From Gallionella sp. (GTDB taxonomy: Bacteria; Pseudomonadota; Gammaproteobacteria; Burkholderiales; Gallionellaceae), in the NCBI GenBank assembly GCA_023259035.1, contig JAHFRA010000005.1:57765-121764 (forward strand): a stretch of 64,000 bases of DNA, in the 5' to 3' direction. This document shows positions 53,994-62,568 of this stretch, one piece after another (position 1 is the stretch's first letter; every line of letters begins with the position of its first letter). Position numbers and translations under genes: made by a program. The notes beneath the pieces were generated by a model. It ran no database searches. It saw only the letters and a program-made list of their open reading frames with translations, and was not told where the DNA came from.

Positions 53994-54909
53994 GCGACCA
54001 CGCTCCACTCAGCAAGAGCAGCAGCACCCATAGCCACGCACCGCGCTGCACCAGCGTCGTGGCGCGCGCGATATCCGCCGCGCCCGGTGCATTGCCAGCC
54101 CCCAATGCCGGGCGCTCCTCGCGCGCGCCGTGGTAATTTGCCACGCCGCCCAGCATGACCGCCATGCTGCCCGCGCCGCTCGCCATCACGGGTCCGGCAT
54201 TCGGGCTATCCCAGGTACGCGCCTGTTGCCGCCAGCAGCGCAATGCAATGGACGTGTTGCCAAGCAGGGCATAGGTGAACGCGGTCAGCCGTGCCGGAAT
54301 AAAATTCAGCGCATCATCCAGCCGTGCCGCCGCCCAGCCGAAGTAGCGGTAACGCGGCGTGCGGTAACCCCACATCGCATCCAGCGTATTCGCCAGCCGA
54401 TACAGCAGCACGCCGAGCGCGCCCGCCAGCACAAACCAGAACAGCGCACCGAACACCGCATCGTTGCCATTTTCCAGCACCGACTCGACACCGGCGCGCG
54501 CCACATCCTGCTGTTGCATCGCTGCCGTATCACGGCTGACGATCTCGCCCACGCGCAACCGCGCAAGCGCCAGGTCATCGGCCTGCAAGGCTTGCCGGAT
54601 GCGCCCGGCGTGCTCGCTCAAGCTCTGCATGCCGAGCGCAAAATATAGAACCAATATACCAGTGAGCGGTTGCAGCGGCTGCCGCCGCCACAATAGCCAG
54701 ACAAGCGCCAACCATGGCGCGATGACCAGCAACCATGCCAGCACGCCGTGAACACGCAGCCGGAACGCGGGATGCGCACCGCCATTCATGCGCCGCTCCA
54801 TCCATGCCGCAAAATTTCCGAAGCCCACCAGCGGATGCCAGCGGCGCGGCTCGCCCAACAGCCTGTCCAGCAACAGCGCACATGCCATCATCAGCGCGGT
54901 ATTCAGCAC
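53986..54909 (-). CDS. cbiB: Adenosylcobinamide-phosphate synthase
   Basis: A 307-residue inner-membrane protein: ALLLDRLLGEPRRWHPLVGFG near the start, VSRDT and GVESVLENGNDAVFG in the middle. It condenses adenosylcobyrate with aminopropanol (phosphate). I chose GTG at 54909 because AAGGA lies 6 bases upstream and the resulting start fits the family. ATGs at 54924 and 54957 would add sequence with no support. Confidence 0.93.
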   Translation of the reverse strand: MLNTALMMACALLLDRLLGEPRRWHPLVGFGNFAAWMERRMNGGAHPAFRLRVHGVLAWLLVIAPWLALVWLLWRRQPLQPLTGILVLYFALGMQSLSEHAGRIRQALQADDLALARLRVGEIVSRDTAAMQQQDVARAGVESVLENGNDAVFGALFWFVLAGALGVLLYRLANTLDAMWGYRTPRYRYFGWAAARLDDALNFIPARLTAFTYALLGNTSIALRCWRQQARTWDSPNAGPVMASGAGSMAVMLGGVANYHGAREERPALGAGNAPGAADIARATTLVQRGAWLWVLLLLLSGAWSHA

Positions 54910-55017
54910 ACCGTTTCCTTGCATATGAAAAGGCAGTGCAATCGAGGGTATGCGCACCCGGATACGTGGAGTTCGGCGGAAGAAAAGGTCATGGCTACCG
55001 CAAGAGCGATGTGGCGA

Positions 55018-55617
55018 TTAGAGTTCCACGCCTTGTTGCGCCTTGACGCCCGCGTGATAGGCGTGTTTGACGAGGCGCATCTCGGTGACGGTATCGGCAA
55101 ATTCAATCAGGGCATCGGGTGCGCCGCGCCCGGTAATCACCACATGCTGCGCGGCGGGACGTTTGCGCAAAGCGGCGAGCACGTCTTCCAGTTGCACGTA
55201 CTGTAGCTTCAGTGCGATATTGAGCTCATCCAGCAACACCACCGCATACCGCGCATCGCTTAACAGATCGCGCGCCTTGTTCCAGGCGGCGGCAGCGGCA
55301 GCGATGTCGCGTTCCTGGTCCTGCGTTTCCCAAGTAAAACCCTCGCCCATGACGTGATAATCAACTTCTGGAAAGCGCCGGAAAAATTCTTCTTCACCGG
55401 TGGAAGAACTGCCTTTGATGAATTGCACCACGCCGACGTGCATGCCGTGCCCGAGGGCGCGCGCCAGCATGCCGAAACCCGCCGTGCTCTTGCCTTTGCC
55501 GTTGCCGGTGTTGACAATGACCACGCCGCGTTCGGTGCCGGCCCCGGCAACATTCTTGTCGATCACCGCCTTTTTGCGCGCCATGCGCGCGCGGTGTTGC
55601 GCCGGGCTATCCGCCAT
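55018..55617 (-). CDS. cobO: Cob(I)yrinic acid a,c-diamide adenosyltransferase (BtuR/CobO type)
   Basis: A 199-residue P-loop enzyme: VNTGNGKGKSTAGFGMLARA, VVLLDELNIALKL and VVITGRGAPDALIEFAD. It adds the 5'-deoxyadenosyl group to Co(I) corrinoids. It starts 2 bp after the btuM stop. The next gene, cbiB, begins 108 bp downstream. Confidence 0.96.
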   Translation of the reverse strand: MADSPAQHRARMARKKAVIDKNVAGAGTERGVVIVNTGNGKGKSTAGFGMLARALGHGMHVGVVQFIKGSSSTGEEEFFRRFPEVDYHVMGEGFTWETQDQERDIAAAAAAWNKARDLLSDARYAVVLLDELNIALKLQYVQLEDVLAALRKRPAAQHVVITGRGAPDALIEFADTVTEMRLVKHAYHAGVKAQQGVEL

Positions 55618-55619
55618 GC

Positions 55620-56210
55620 CTAAACGCGTCCGGAGGAATGGGCTGCGTTTTTGCCTGTGTTAACCAGCAGCACGTGCAGCATCGCAGCACATGCCAGATA
55701 CAGCAGGGTGCAAGACAGGTACGGCGGATAATATTTGGCGATGCCTGCCGTATATTGCATCGGGCCGGGGTTTGAGACATGCCCGGAAAGCAGGTAATAA
55801 CTGGTATTGGAAATCAGGAACGCCGCAGTAGTCGAGCACCACGCTGCGGCGGCCAGCAACCCCAAGTTAGACCAGTTCATTTGCTGGCGTGCGGCGAACC
55901 AGCGGCCGGCATACCACAGGCAGGCATAGGTGGGGATCAAAAACCAATAGGCTGGTGAAATGCATGCGTCGCTTACGCCGCGAAAGGCAATCGCATAATA
56001 ATCAACGCCTCCCGCCACCAGCAGCAGGAATACAAATGCCACGGCGGCGGGCCAGGCCGTGCGCGCCAGATAAAATCCGGCCAGGAAAAACACCGCCAGA
56101 CTGGCATCCGGCAAAGATACTGCGGAACCAAAATGGCTATAGAAGCGCGTAGCCGCCATCAGCAACACCAGTGCGGTAAATATTCCAGCTTGTCGGGTTT
56201 GCAATTGCAT
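55620..56210 (-). CDS. btuM: Predicted cobalamin transporter BtuM
   Basis: A 196-residue protein with six predicted helices. SAVSLPDASLAVFFLAGFYL and VSDACISPAYWFLIP match what I recall of BtuM, the small ECF-S-like transporter studied in Thiobacillus denitrificans, in which a Cys (Cys80) binds cobalt. The Cys of SDAC falls at residue 83 here. It lies between btuB and cobO under the cobalamin riboswitch. AGGAG precedes the ATG at 56210. A paralogue is at 61872-62480. Transport is inferred from family and context. Confidence 0.85.
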   Translation of the reverse strand: MQLQTRQAGIFTALVLLMAATRFYSHFGSAVSLPDASLAVFFLAGFYLARTAWPAAVAFVFLLLVAGGVDYYAIAFRGVSDACISPAYWFLIPTYACLWYAGRWFAARQQMNWSNLGLLAAAAWCSTTAAFLISNTSYYLLSGHVSNPGPMQYTAGIAKYYPPYLSCTLLYLACAAMLHVLLVNTGKNAAHSSGRV

Positions 56211-56215
56211 TTTTG

Positions 56216-56249
56216 TTACTCCTTTCAATTTTATTACTCCTTCCAATTA
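56216..56249 (-). promoter_or_regulatory. Duplicated ribosome-binding segment upstream of btuM
   Basis: On the minus strand AATTGGAAGGAGTAATAA is followed 20 bp later by AATTGAAAGGAGTAACAA. The two copies are nearly identical, so a tandem duplication gives two AGGAG sites; the proximal one is correctly spaced to the ATG at 56210. Confidence 0.6.
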
Positions 56250-56278
56250 AGCCACCTGAATGGGCGGCAACTTTAGCA

Positions 56279-56309
56279 GAAAAACGGGGGGATCGAAGCG
56301 TGCCCCCGT
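56279..56309 (-). terminator. Intrinsic terminator after btuB
   Basis: On the minus strand ACGGGGG...CCCCCGT closes a 12-base loop and is followed by TTTT. It would end or reduce btuB transcripts before btuM, so btuM-cob expression may depend on read-through or a separate promoter. Confidence 0.75.
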
Positions 56310-56321
56310 TCTTTACCGCCC

Positions 56322-58181
56322 TTACTGCTGGTAACCCAAGCCAACAAACAACGTGCGCCCCAGCGGGTTGTAGCCATAAGCCGTGGCGTCATTCTGGTTG
56401 GCCAGATTATTCGCACGCAACGATAGCTTCAAATTTTTGTTGATTGCATAGCCTGCAATAAGATTGATTACGTTATAACTTGGCAAGGTAACAGGCGTGC
56501 CCGTTGTCAAATCCGCATCTGGCCGTGACCCACTGTATTGCCACTCACCGCCAACTTGCCACGTCCTGAACTGTTGCATCAGGCTGATGTTGCCATGTTG
56601 TTTGGCGCGGCGTGTCAAGACCGGACCCGTGCCAACGTTACGCGGATCTTGCAAGGTCAATGCAGCTTTCATGCCCGTGTCGCCGAACTGTCCGGCGTAG
56701 CCGAGCTCAATGCCATCAATGCGCGCTTCACCCAGGTTGACCATCGCATAAGCAGGCAAATTATTCCCGACAATTAAGCCGCTAATCCGATTATCAAAGT
56801 ACGCCGCATCGAAACGCTGCGAGCCCTCCGTATAGTGCAATCCCAATTCGCGATTGCGGGAATGCTCCGGCTGTAAATTGGGGTTGCCTGCATAGGTGAA
56901 GCCCCAACCAAAATCCGTAAACGGATAGAACAAATCATTCAGCGTAGGCGCCTTGAATGCAGTGCTGATGCTTGCTGTCGCGCGCCAGACATCATTGATA
57001 GCGTAGCCGTATCCAAACAGGCCGGTATTTGATCGGCCAAAATCGGAATAGCCGTCCTGACGCAAGTTGGCTTGCACCTGATGCGAGCCGTAATAACCCG
57101 TATAACCCGCAAACAAACTATTCACCTTGCGTTTTTTTGTCGTGAATGCAACATCGCTTGTTACCTGTTGCGTTAAATTTTCCACGCCCAGGCTAAGCAC
57201 GTTACGCTCACCCAGTTGCAAAGTGTTTTGCCAGGCGAGTTGCTGGTTACTTGTTCTGAATGCCGCGCCATTTGCCAAATCCAATTGGCCATTCAGAAAA
57301 GTTTGCGTGTCATCCACCCCTTGCGCCAATTGCAAGTGGCTTTGCCAAATGTCGCTCAAGCGGTTGTCCGATGAGAAAGATAATTTGCTCACTTGAGACT
57401 TGCTGGTATTGCTGTCAGTCGGGCCAACGGTGCTGTCATACTGGTTATGCCCTTCACTGTTAAAAGCCGTGGCGGTCAAACTGTGGTCCGGGCTAAATTC
57501 ATGACGCACATTGGCTGACAGACTGGTGTTGTCATAACCGTCCTTATCCGGATTGGCACCGGGAAGCAGCACAGGATTGAGGGTCGATACGCCGTCGGTC
57601 TTGAATCTGGAGGCTTGCACATTAAAGCTTGTCTTCTCAGCCACGCCGCCAAACCCCGCAGACAAGCGCTGTGCCCCTTGACTGCCCATACCTGCGCTCA
57701 CATTCGCGGCGGGTGCGCCGTGCCCACGCTTGGTGAAAATCTGCACCACCCCGCCGATGGCTTCGGAGCCATACAGACTGCTGACATTGCCGCGCACCAC
57801 TTCGATGCGCTCGATCTGATCCAGCATTAAATCCTGAATCGAAGCGGTGCCCGATGTGGCAGAGCTAATGCGCACGCCATCCAGCAGAATCAAGGTGTGA
57901 GTGGCATTCGTGCCCCTGACGTACAAGTCGGTGGTTTTACCCATACCACCGGCCTGATTGATTTCCACCCCGGCGACACTACGCAAAATAGCCGGCACAT
58001 CAGCTGCCTGTGACTCGCGTATATCCTGCTGGGTGATGATTGCAGTGCTGCTTAAAGATTGTTTTAACGGCTGTGCAATGCGTGTAGCGGTCACCACAAT
58101 TTCGTCAAGCGTGTCGGGTTCCGCATATGCCAGTGAGGTGGCCGCGCATAAAACGGCGACAAGAAGTTTTTGCTGTTTCAT
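56322..58181 (-). CDS. btuB: TonB-dependent vitamin B12 outer-membrane receptor BtuB
   Basis: A 619-residue outer-membrane receptor. A signal peptide ends at LAYAEP, followed by the TonB box DTLDEIVVTATR and the plug domain (DVPAILRSVAGVEINQ, GSEAIGGVVQIFTKRG). The rest is a 22-strand barrel. It imports corrinoids with TonB energy. The ATG at 58181 follows AGGAAAATCCAA. It is placed directly behind a cobalamin riboswitch. The corrinoid specificity is inferred from context. Confidence 0.95.
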   Translation of the reverse strand: MKQQKLLVAVLCAATSLAYAEPDTLDEIVVTATRIAQPLKQSLSSTAIITQQDIRESQAADVPAILRSVAGVEINQAGGMGKTTDLYVRGTNATHTLILLDGVRISSATSGTASIQDLMLDQIERIEVVRGNVSSLYGSEAIGGVVQIFTKRGHGAPAANVSAGMGSQGAQRLSAGFGGVAEKTSFNVQASRFKTDGVSTLNPVLLPGANPDKDGYDNTSLSANVRHEFSPDHSLTATAFNSEGHNQYDSTVGPTDSNTSKSQVSKLSFSSDNRLSDIWQSHLQLAQGVDDTQTFLNGQLDLANGAAFRTSNQQLAWQNTLQLGERNVLSLGVENLTQQVTSDVAFTTKKRKVNSLFAGYTGYYGSHQVQANLRQDGYSDFGRSNTGLFGYGYAINDVWRATASISTAFKAPTLNDLFYPFTDFGWGFTYAGNPNLQPEHSRNRELGLHYTEGSQRFDAAYFDNRISGLIVGNNLPAYAMVNLGEARIDGIELGYAGQFGDTGMKAALTLQDPRNVGTGPVLTRRAKQHGNISLMQQFRTWQVGGEWQYSGSRPDADLTTGTPVTLPSYNVINLIAGYAINKNLKLSLRANNLANQNDATAYGYNPLGRTLFVGLGYQQ

Positions 58182-58357
58182 TTGGATTTTCCTGAGCAAG
58201 TTCCAAGGTTCCCCGTTGGAACGTTCAATTACAGGAAATGAAGCAGACAAAACAGGAGGGAAGTGTGGCTAACCGGCATGGCTGGCCATTCTGCCGTCCA
58301 TGCGCCGCCCGCTGCATTTCCCGACCTGTGGAATCCTTGTGGGATTCCCGCACTCAA

Positions 58358-58513
58358 GGCCGATATACGGGCTCGCAAGACAAAACGCATCGCCTTCCCA
58401 TGATATGCTCACAGTGGCATATTGATACGTCCACACTTGCTTACCGTTGCGGGGGCAGCACAGGTATTTCACCTGTTTCCCGTTTAACTCATCTGCAAGC
58501 AGACAAGAACCTT
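58358..58513 (-). promoter_or_regulatory. Cobalamin riboswitch upstream of btuB
   Basis: On the minus strand the conserved order is present: GATGAGTTAAACGGGAAACAGGTG, the core GTGCTGCCCCCGCAACGGTAAG, GCCACTGTG, TGGGAAGGCGATGC and GCGAGCCCG. A hairpin GGAATCC/GGATTCC (58330-58348) follows. Adenosylcobalamin binding normally shuts off btuB and, by read-through, the downstream btuM-cob genes. Confidence 0.93.
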
Positions 58514-58627
58514 AAAGCAGTGCGTACTTTAGCACAGGCGTGATGCGCTTGCCAAAAACCATAAATCGCTTTCAGAACTCTAGCTTACCGTTTGACTTAT
58601 CAGCACTTTTCAAATTATAGTCAAAAT

Positions 58628-58828
58628 ATGGAAAACGAATTCAACGCTCTGGCAAGCAAACTTGCGCAACTGATACAAGCCTGCGGCAAGTTGCGGGCAG
58701 AAAATCACCAGCTGCGCCAAGAGCTAGCGCAAGCACTTAGCAGCAATCGCCAGTACAGCGACAAGATGGGAATCGCGAAGGTGCGGTTAGAAAAATTGCT
58801 AATTACACTTCCTGAAGATCAAGCATGA
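58628..58828 (+). CDS. zapB: ZapB-like coiled-coil division protein
   Basis: A 66-residue coiled coil (MENEFNALASKLAQLIQACG, LRAENHQLRQELAQALS). Such proteins precede zapA in many proteobacteria and are annotated as ZapB-like. The ATG at 58628 overlaps nothing upstream; its stop overlaps the zapA start (ATGA). Role in the Z ring is inferred. Confidence 0.8.
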   Translation: MENEFNALASKLAQLIQACGKLRAENHQLRQELAQALSSNRQYSDKMGIAKVRLEKLLITLPEDQA

Positions 58829-59136
58829 GCGGCACAACCAAAACACTGGACATTAAACTTCTCGACCGGGAATTGCGCGTTGCCTGCCCCGAAGAAGAGC
58901 GCGAAGAACTGCTGGATGCCGTTGCCTATCTGGATAAAAAAATGCGTGAAATTCGTAGTGCCGGCAAAATCGCCAGTGTCGAGCGTATCGCCTTGATGGC
59001 CGCGCTCAACATCACGCACGAACTGCTTTCCGTAAAAATTGGGCGCGGGTTTGACCTCGCTGATTTTAAGCGTAGAATGGATTCGATGCAGGCGGCGATT
59101 GACAAGGCGTTGGCCGAACAAGATTCGCTGTTTTGA
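58825..59136 (+). CDS. zapA: Cell division protein ZapA
   Basis: A 103-residue protein of the ZapA family: TLDIKLLDRELRVACPEEER, LLDAVAYLDKKMREIR and a C-terminal helix. It crosslinks FtsZ protofilaments. It is followed by the 6S RNA, the standard order. Confidence 0.95.
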   Translation: MSGTTKTLDIKLLDRELRVACPEEEREELLDAVAYLDKKMREIRSAGKIASVERIALMAALNITHELLSVKIGRGFDLADFKRRMDSMQAAIDKALAEQDSLF

Positions 59137-59261
59137 TAAGACTTCTAGCCATCTGACTGATAGAACTACTAGCCATTCCACTAGGTTGTCAAAGAACGAC
59201 AGCCAAGTGGCTGGTTATAACCCAGCAAAATACGCTGGGTAAGTCATTGGTTATAGTTTGT

Positions 59262-59450
59262 TCCCTGCGGTGTTCGTCAGGCTCATAATTCTTTGAACCA
59301 ATAAGCTTTGCTTAAGGCCGCAACCATTATGTCACTGTTGTGCGCGTCCCCGGTGGTTGTATTTGGCGGATGTACCTGATGTGATTTGGAAACGGCCCTC
59401 TTGAACCCAGGTTCAAGATGCTGGGTCAACGGCACAGGCGGGGGGCTTTA
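59262..59450 (+). ncRNA. ssrS: 6S RNA
   Basis: The transcript begins near CCCTGCGGTGTTCGTCAGGC and closes with GGCACAGGCGGGGGGC. The characteristic TTGAACCCAGGTTCAAG hairpin of proteobacterial 6S RNA is at 59400-59416, and the position right after zapA is conserved. A -10-like TATAGT lies at 59251-59256. It binds sigma-70 RNA polymerase. Ends are approximate. Confidence 0.88.
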
Positions 59451-59456
59451 TTTCAG

Positions 59457-59488
59457 TGCGGCCTTGATTACCTCGGGCCGCATTTTTT
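59457..59488 (+). terminator. Intrinsic terminator after 6S RNA
   Basis: TGCGGCC...GGCCGCA with a 12-base loop, followed by TTTTTT. Confidence 0.9.
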
Positions 59489-60104
59489 ATTTGCGGGCGT
59501 GGATCATACCTGTCAGCAAATATGCGCTTTCTTGATTTGGGCGGGAATCCGGGGGATATTTACCGATTAATATTCCCAACAAAATTCGTTTTAAATTTGT
59601 TATCATTTCAGCAACTGTCGTATTGGTTCCCGTGTTGGCTCGCCGTAACGCCGTCTTATTTTCCTTTTGGAAGGTGGGGCGGGTCTGACGGCCCGCGTGT
59701 AGCTGACCTGGTTCGGATGCGACAGAATGTACCGTATCAAAGCGCTGCCAGCGTGCAGGTCTGCAGATCCTATGAGGTCAAAGCTCCATTGTTCACGACG
59801 AATCAGTCGTAATCGAGTTACCGGGGCTTTCAATACGCGCGAATTCCATAACGGGGTTTGCGTAGCCATCATCCTTCTGTCTTCCTCCGCGAGTTCTGGA
59901 CGTGCCATTGTTGTATTTAACAGGGGTAGCCATGTCTCATCTTGAAAAATTCGACGCCATCGTTCATGACCTGATCGAACCCGCAGCCATCGGTTGCGAC
60001 GTCTTATTTCGACGCACTGCCATTAATACCCAATCTTGCCGCCGCATCAGGCGTGTTTGATACAGAGGTATGTTGACTTATAACTGAAGAGGAGGAGATT
60101 TGAA
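59489..60104 (+). other. 616-bp gap upstream of the corrinoid gene
   Basis: No intact gene except the short frame at 59932. A 101-codon minus-strand open frame (59603-59908) is rich in Arg and Pro and lacks a ribosome-binding site; I consider it non-coding. No cobalamin riboswitch core (GCCCCCGCAAC-like) is visible here, so the methyltransferase genes seem not to be under direct B12 control. The promoter was not resolved. Confidence 0.5.
59932..60060 (+). pseudogene. Short frame that looks like a frameshifted gene remnant
   Basis: An ATG with AGGGG upstream opens 42 codons (MSHLEKFDAIVHDLIEPAAI, GCDVLF...). From TTC at about 60008 another frame continues protein-like as FDALPLIPNLAAASGVFDTE to a stop near 60075. 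A single frameshift in a short gene would explain this. Function unknown. Confidence 0.4.
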
Positions 60105-60764
60105 ATGACCAGAGAACGAGGAGATATTTTAAAGGATCTGATGGATGGCGTTTTCCTGATGAACGAGGAACTCGTCATAAAGGCCGCCAACGAAATTGTG
60201 GCCGCCAAGTACGATGCTTACGACGCCATCAACAATGGCTTGATCGCCGGCATGAACAAGGCGGGGGAGCTTTTCGACCAGGAAGAATACTTTGTGCCGG
60301 AACTGCTCATCTGTTCCGACGCGATGTACGCGGGAATTGAAATACTCCGCCCGCATCTCAAAGTGAGTGACGCGCGGGAAAAGCACAAGGTAGTTATCGG
60401 TGTTGTGGAGGGGGACACCCACGACATCGGGAAAAATCTGGTGAAGATCATGATGGATGCCGCCGGTTTCGAGGTGCATGACTTGGGAAGAAACGTGCCA
60501 CTGGCCAGTTTTGTCGAAAAAGCCAAAGAAGTCGGCGCGGGACTTATCTGTCTTTCCACGCTGATGACCACCACGATGGATGGCATGGCGACGGTGATCG
60601 AGATGCTCAAGGAAGAGGGGATCAGGGATGCTCACAAGGTCATGATTGGCGGCGGGCCGATCTCGCAAGCCTTTGCCAACAAGATTGGGGCAGATGGTTA
60701 TGCGGATAATGCGGCCGGCGCAATCAGAGTAGCCAATAACCTGCTGGCGAAAGCCGCGGCTTAA
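60105..60764 (+). CDS. Methyltransferase cognate corrinoid protein (MtbC/MtaC/MtvC type)
   Basis: A 219-residue protein. The helical cap domain (1-90; FVPELLICSDAM) is followed by a Rossmann B12-binding domain with the ligand motif EGDTHDIGKNL (DxHxxG) and ISLSTLMTTTMDGM-like and GGGPISQAFA segments. GAGGAGGAG precedes the ATG at 60105. It carries the methyl group on cobalt between a substrate methyltransferase and the acceptor. Of MtbC, MtaC, MtvC or MttC, family alone does not say which substrate. Confidence 0.95.
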   Translation: MTRERGDILKDLMDGVFLMNEELVIKAANEIVAAKYDAYDAINNGLIAGMNKAGELFDQEEYFVPELLICSDAMYAGIEILRPHLKVSDAREKHKVVIGVVEGDTHDIGKNLVKIMMDAAGFEVHDLGRNVPLASFVEKAKEVGAGLICLSTLMTTTMDGMATVIEMLKEEGIRDAHKVMIGGGPISQAFANKIGADGYADNAAGAIRVANNLLAKAAA

Positions 60765-60777
60765 CGAGGAGACCAGA

Positions 60778-61836
60778 ATGAATACTACTGCTACCATTCC
60801 CGCCGATACGCAAAATTCAATTGAACGGGTGCTGTGTTATCTGCAAGGCAAAAAGCCGCAACGCGTTGCCTGCTTTCCACTGATACTCAACCACGCAGCC
60901 CGCGTGCTGGGGGTTCCCGTGGGTGTATACAACCGCGACGGCAAAACGATGGGCAAAGCTCATGTCGCCGCATTCCGCCGGTATGGAAATGACCTTATCC
61001 TGATTTTTTCGACCACCTCCACCCTCGCCGAGGCGATGGGAACAAAGATGAAGTTTTTTGATGAAGACGCCCCGCAGATTGACGAGCCGTTTCTCAAGCA
61101 GCACTCCGACATCTCCAAGTTGAAAGTGCCGGACTTCTCCAAAGACGGACGGTTGCCGGTTTATCTGGAGGCGACCGAGATATGCGTGGCGGAAGTTGGA
61201 AGCGAAGTTGTTGTCAGCACCGTTTTCGGCGGGCCGTTCACCACGGCGGCGGCGCTTTACCCGGTGGAACTTCTGACGCGGGATCTGATAAAGAACAAGG
61301 CGTGGGTGCATGAGCTTCTGGAGATCTGCACGCAGGCCGGAATCAAGTTCATCGACGAGATCCTTGCAAGAAAAGCACTGCCGATAATCGTGGAGCCGAT
61401 CGGTTCCGGCAGTCTGGTTAGTCCGCGCCACTTCCACGAGTTCGTTGCGCCGTACCTCAAGCGCCTTGCCGACCATGTCCACAAGACCGGCGGTGGAATG
61501 CCCGCCGTGCTGCACATCTGTGGCAAGACCAAGCCGAACTGGATGGCGATGCTGGAAGCCGACTTCGACATCTGGAGCCTGGATGACGTTGATCTTGGTG
61601 AAGCGAAGAAGGCGGTTGGACACCGCGTGGCGCTGGTGGGCAACGTTATTCCGGCAAACCTGCTGAAGAATACGCCCGAAGAGATTGACGCAGAAGCGCG
61701 GGAAATCTGCGAAAAAATGGGAGATAAGGTTGGCTTCATTCTCGGTTCGGGATGCGAAGTGCCGATCAACACCCCGCCGGAGAACATCGACGCTCTTATC
61801 AATGCCGCCCGCAAATACGGTCGCTATGACAATTAA
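60778..61836 (+). CDS. UroD/MtaA/CmuA-family corrinoid methyltransferase
   Basis: A 352-residue TIM-barrel protein of the uroporphyrinogen decarboxylase superfamily. The methyltransferase zinc motif is visible as His and Cys in VLHICGKT and the later Cys in LGSGCEVPINTPPEN. True HemE lacks this pattern. AACGAGGAG precedes the ATG, 14 bp after the corrinoid gene. It should move a methyl group to or from the corrinoid protein; substrate unknown. Confidence 0.92.
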   Translation: MNTTATIPADTQNSIERVLCYLQGKKPQRVACFPLILNHAARVLGVPVGVYNRDGKTMGKAHVAAFRRYGNDLILIFSTTSTLAEAMGTKMKFFDEDAPQIDEPFLKQHSDISKLKVPDFSKDGRLPVYLEATEICVAEVGSEVVVSTVFGGPFTTAAALYPVELLTRDLIKNKAWVHELLEICTQAGIKFIDEILARKALPIIVEPIGSGSLVSPRHFHEFVAPYLKRLADHVHKTGGGMPAVLHICGKTKPNWMAMLEADFDIWSLDDVDLGEAKKAVGHRVALVGNVIPANLLKNTPEEIDAEAREICEKMGDKVGFILGSGCEVPINTPPENIDALINAARKYGRYDN

Positions 61837-61871
61837 TAGCCCCTGCTAACAAACAACATGAGGAGATTCAA

Positions 61872-62480
61872 ATGAAATTATTTCAGGATCGTATGTGGCT
61901 GATCGTGGCCGGTTTGATGTTGGCCATCGCAGCCACTCGTTTTCACCATTTCGGTTCGGCAGTTTCTTTGCCCGATGCTTCTTACGCGGTATTTTTTCTG
62001 GGTGGTTTATATCTGGCCCGGTTTACCCGTGCGTCCAAGGTTATCTTTCTCGCGCTGCTGCTGGAAGCGGGCTTGGTGGATTACTACGCGACCTCCGTTC
62101 AAGGCCTCAGCGACTTTTGCATAACCCCGGCCTATTGGTTCCTCATCGCGGCTTACGGCAGCTTGTGGTTCGCCGGCCAATGGTTCGCGCCCCAGTTAGT
62201 TAAGGAAGACCATGGCTTGGAACGCAAGAGTCTGGTCGGGCTAGCCTTGACGGCGGGAGTCGCGACCAGTTTTGCTTTCCTGCTTTCCAGTGGCAGCTTT
62301 TATTTATTCTCCGAGCATTTTAATAATATGACTGCGACTGAATACGCATCGCGTGTGCTCCAATACTATGGTTCATATGTCTCGGTGGCTCTGCTTTATG
62401 TTGCTTGTGCAGTCGCCATTCACATGGCATTCGATATCATCAGGAACAAAAGCGCGTATTCACCATCAGACACTGCCTGA
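61872..62480 (+). CDS. btuM: Second predicted cobalamin transporter BtuM
   Basis: A 202-residue paralogue of 55620-56210: FGSAVSLPDASYAVFFLGGL, LVDYYATSVQGLSDFCITPA and YWFLIAAYGSLWFAGQWFAP align throughout. The conserved Cys is at residue 83. GAGGAG precedes the ATG. It lies between the two methyltransferase genes and is read in the same direction, so it should be made with them. It could supply or recycle the corrinoid for the methyltransferase system. Transport is inferred. Confidence 0.85.
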   Translation: MKLFQDRMWLIVAGLMLAIAATRFHHFGSAVSLPDASYAVFFLGGLYLARFTRASKVIFLALLLEAGLVDYYATSVQGLSDFCITPAYWFLIAAYGSLWFAGQWFAPQLVKEDHGLERKSLVGLALTAGVATSFAFLLSSGSFYLFSEHFNNMTATEYASRVLQYYGSYVSVALLYVACAVAIHMAFDIIRNKSAYSPSDTA

Positions 62481-62568
62481 GTGCCGATTTTTTTATTACT
62501 TCGTTGGCCTGACAGCTGGCTGATCTTCATTTCAGCCGGAGCGCGCGCCAAGAACAGGAGCAGTTAAC

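Noticed and set aside
59603..59908. 101-codon minus-strand open frame upstream of the corrinoid gene
   Set aside because: No ribosome-binding site, Arg/Pro-rich composition and overlap with a probable promoter region; likely non-coding.
59489..60104. Search for a second cobalamin riboswitch before the methyltransferase unit
   Set aside because: The conserved core GCCCCCGCAAC and the GGGAAGGCG segment are absent.
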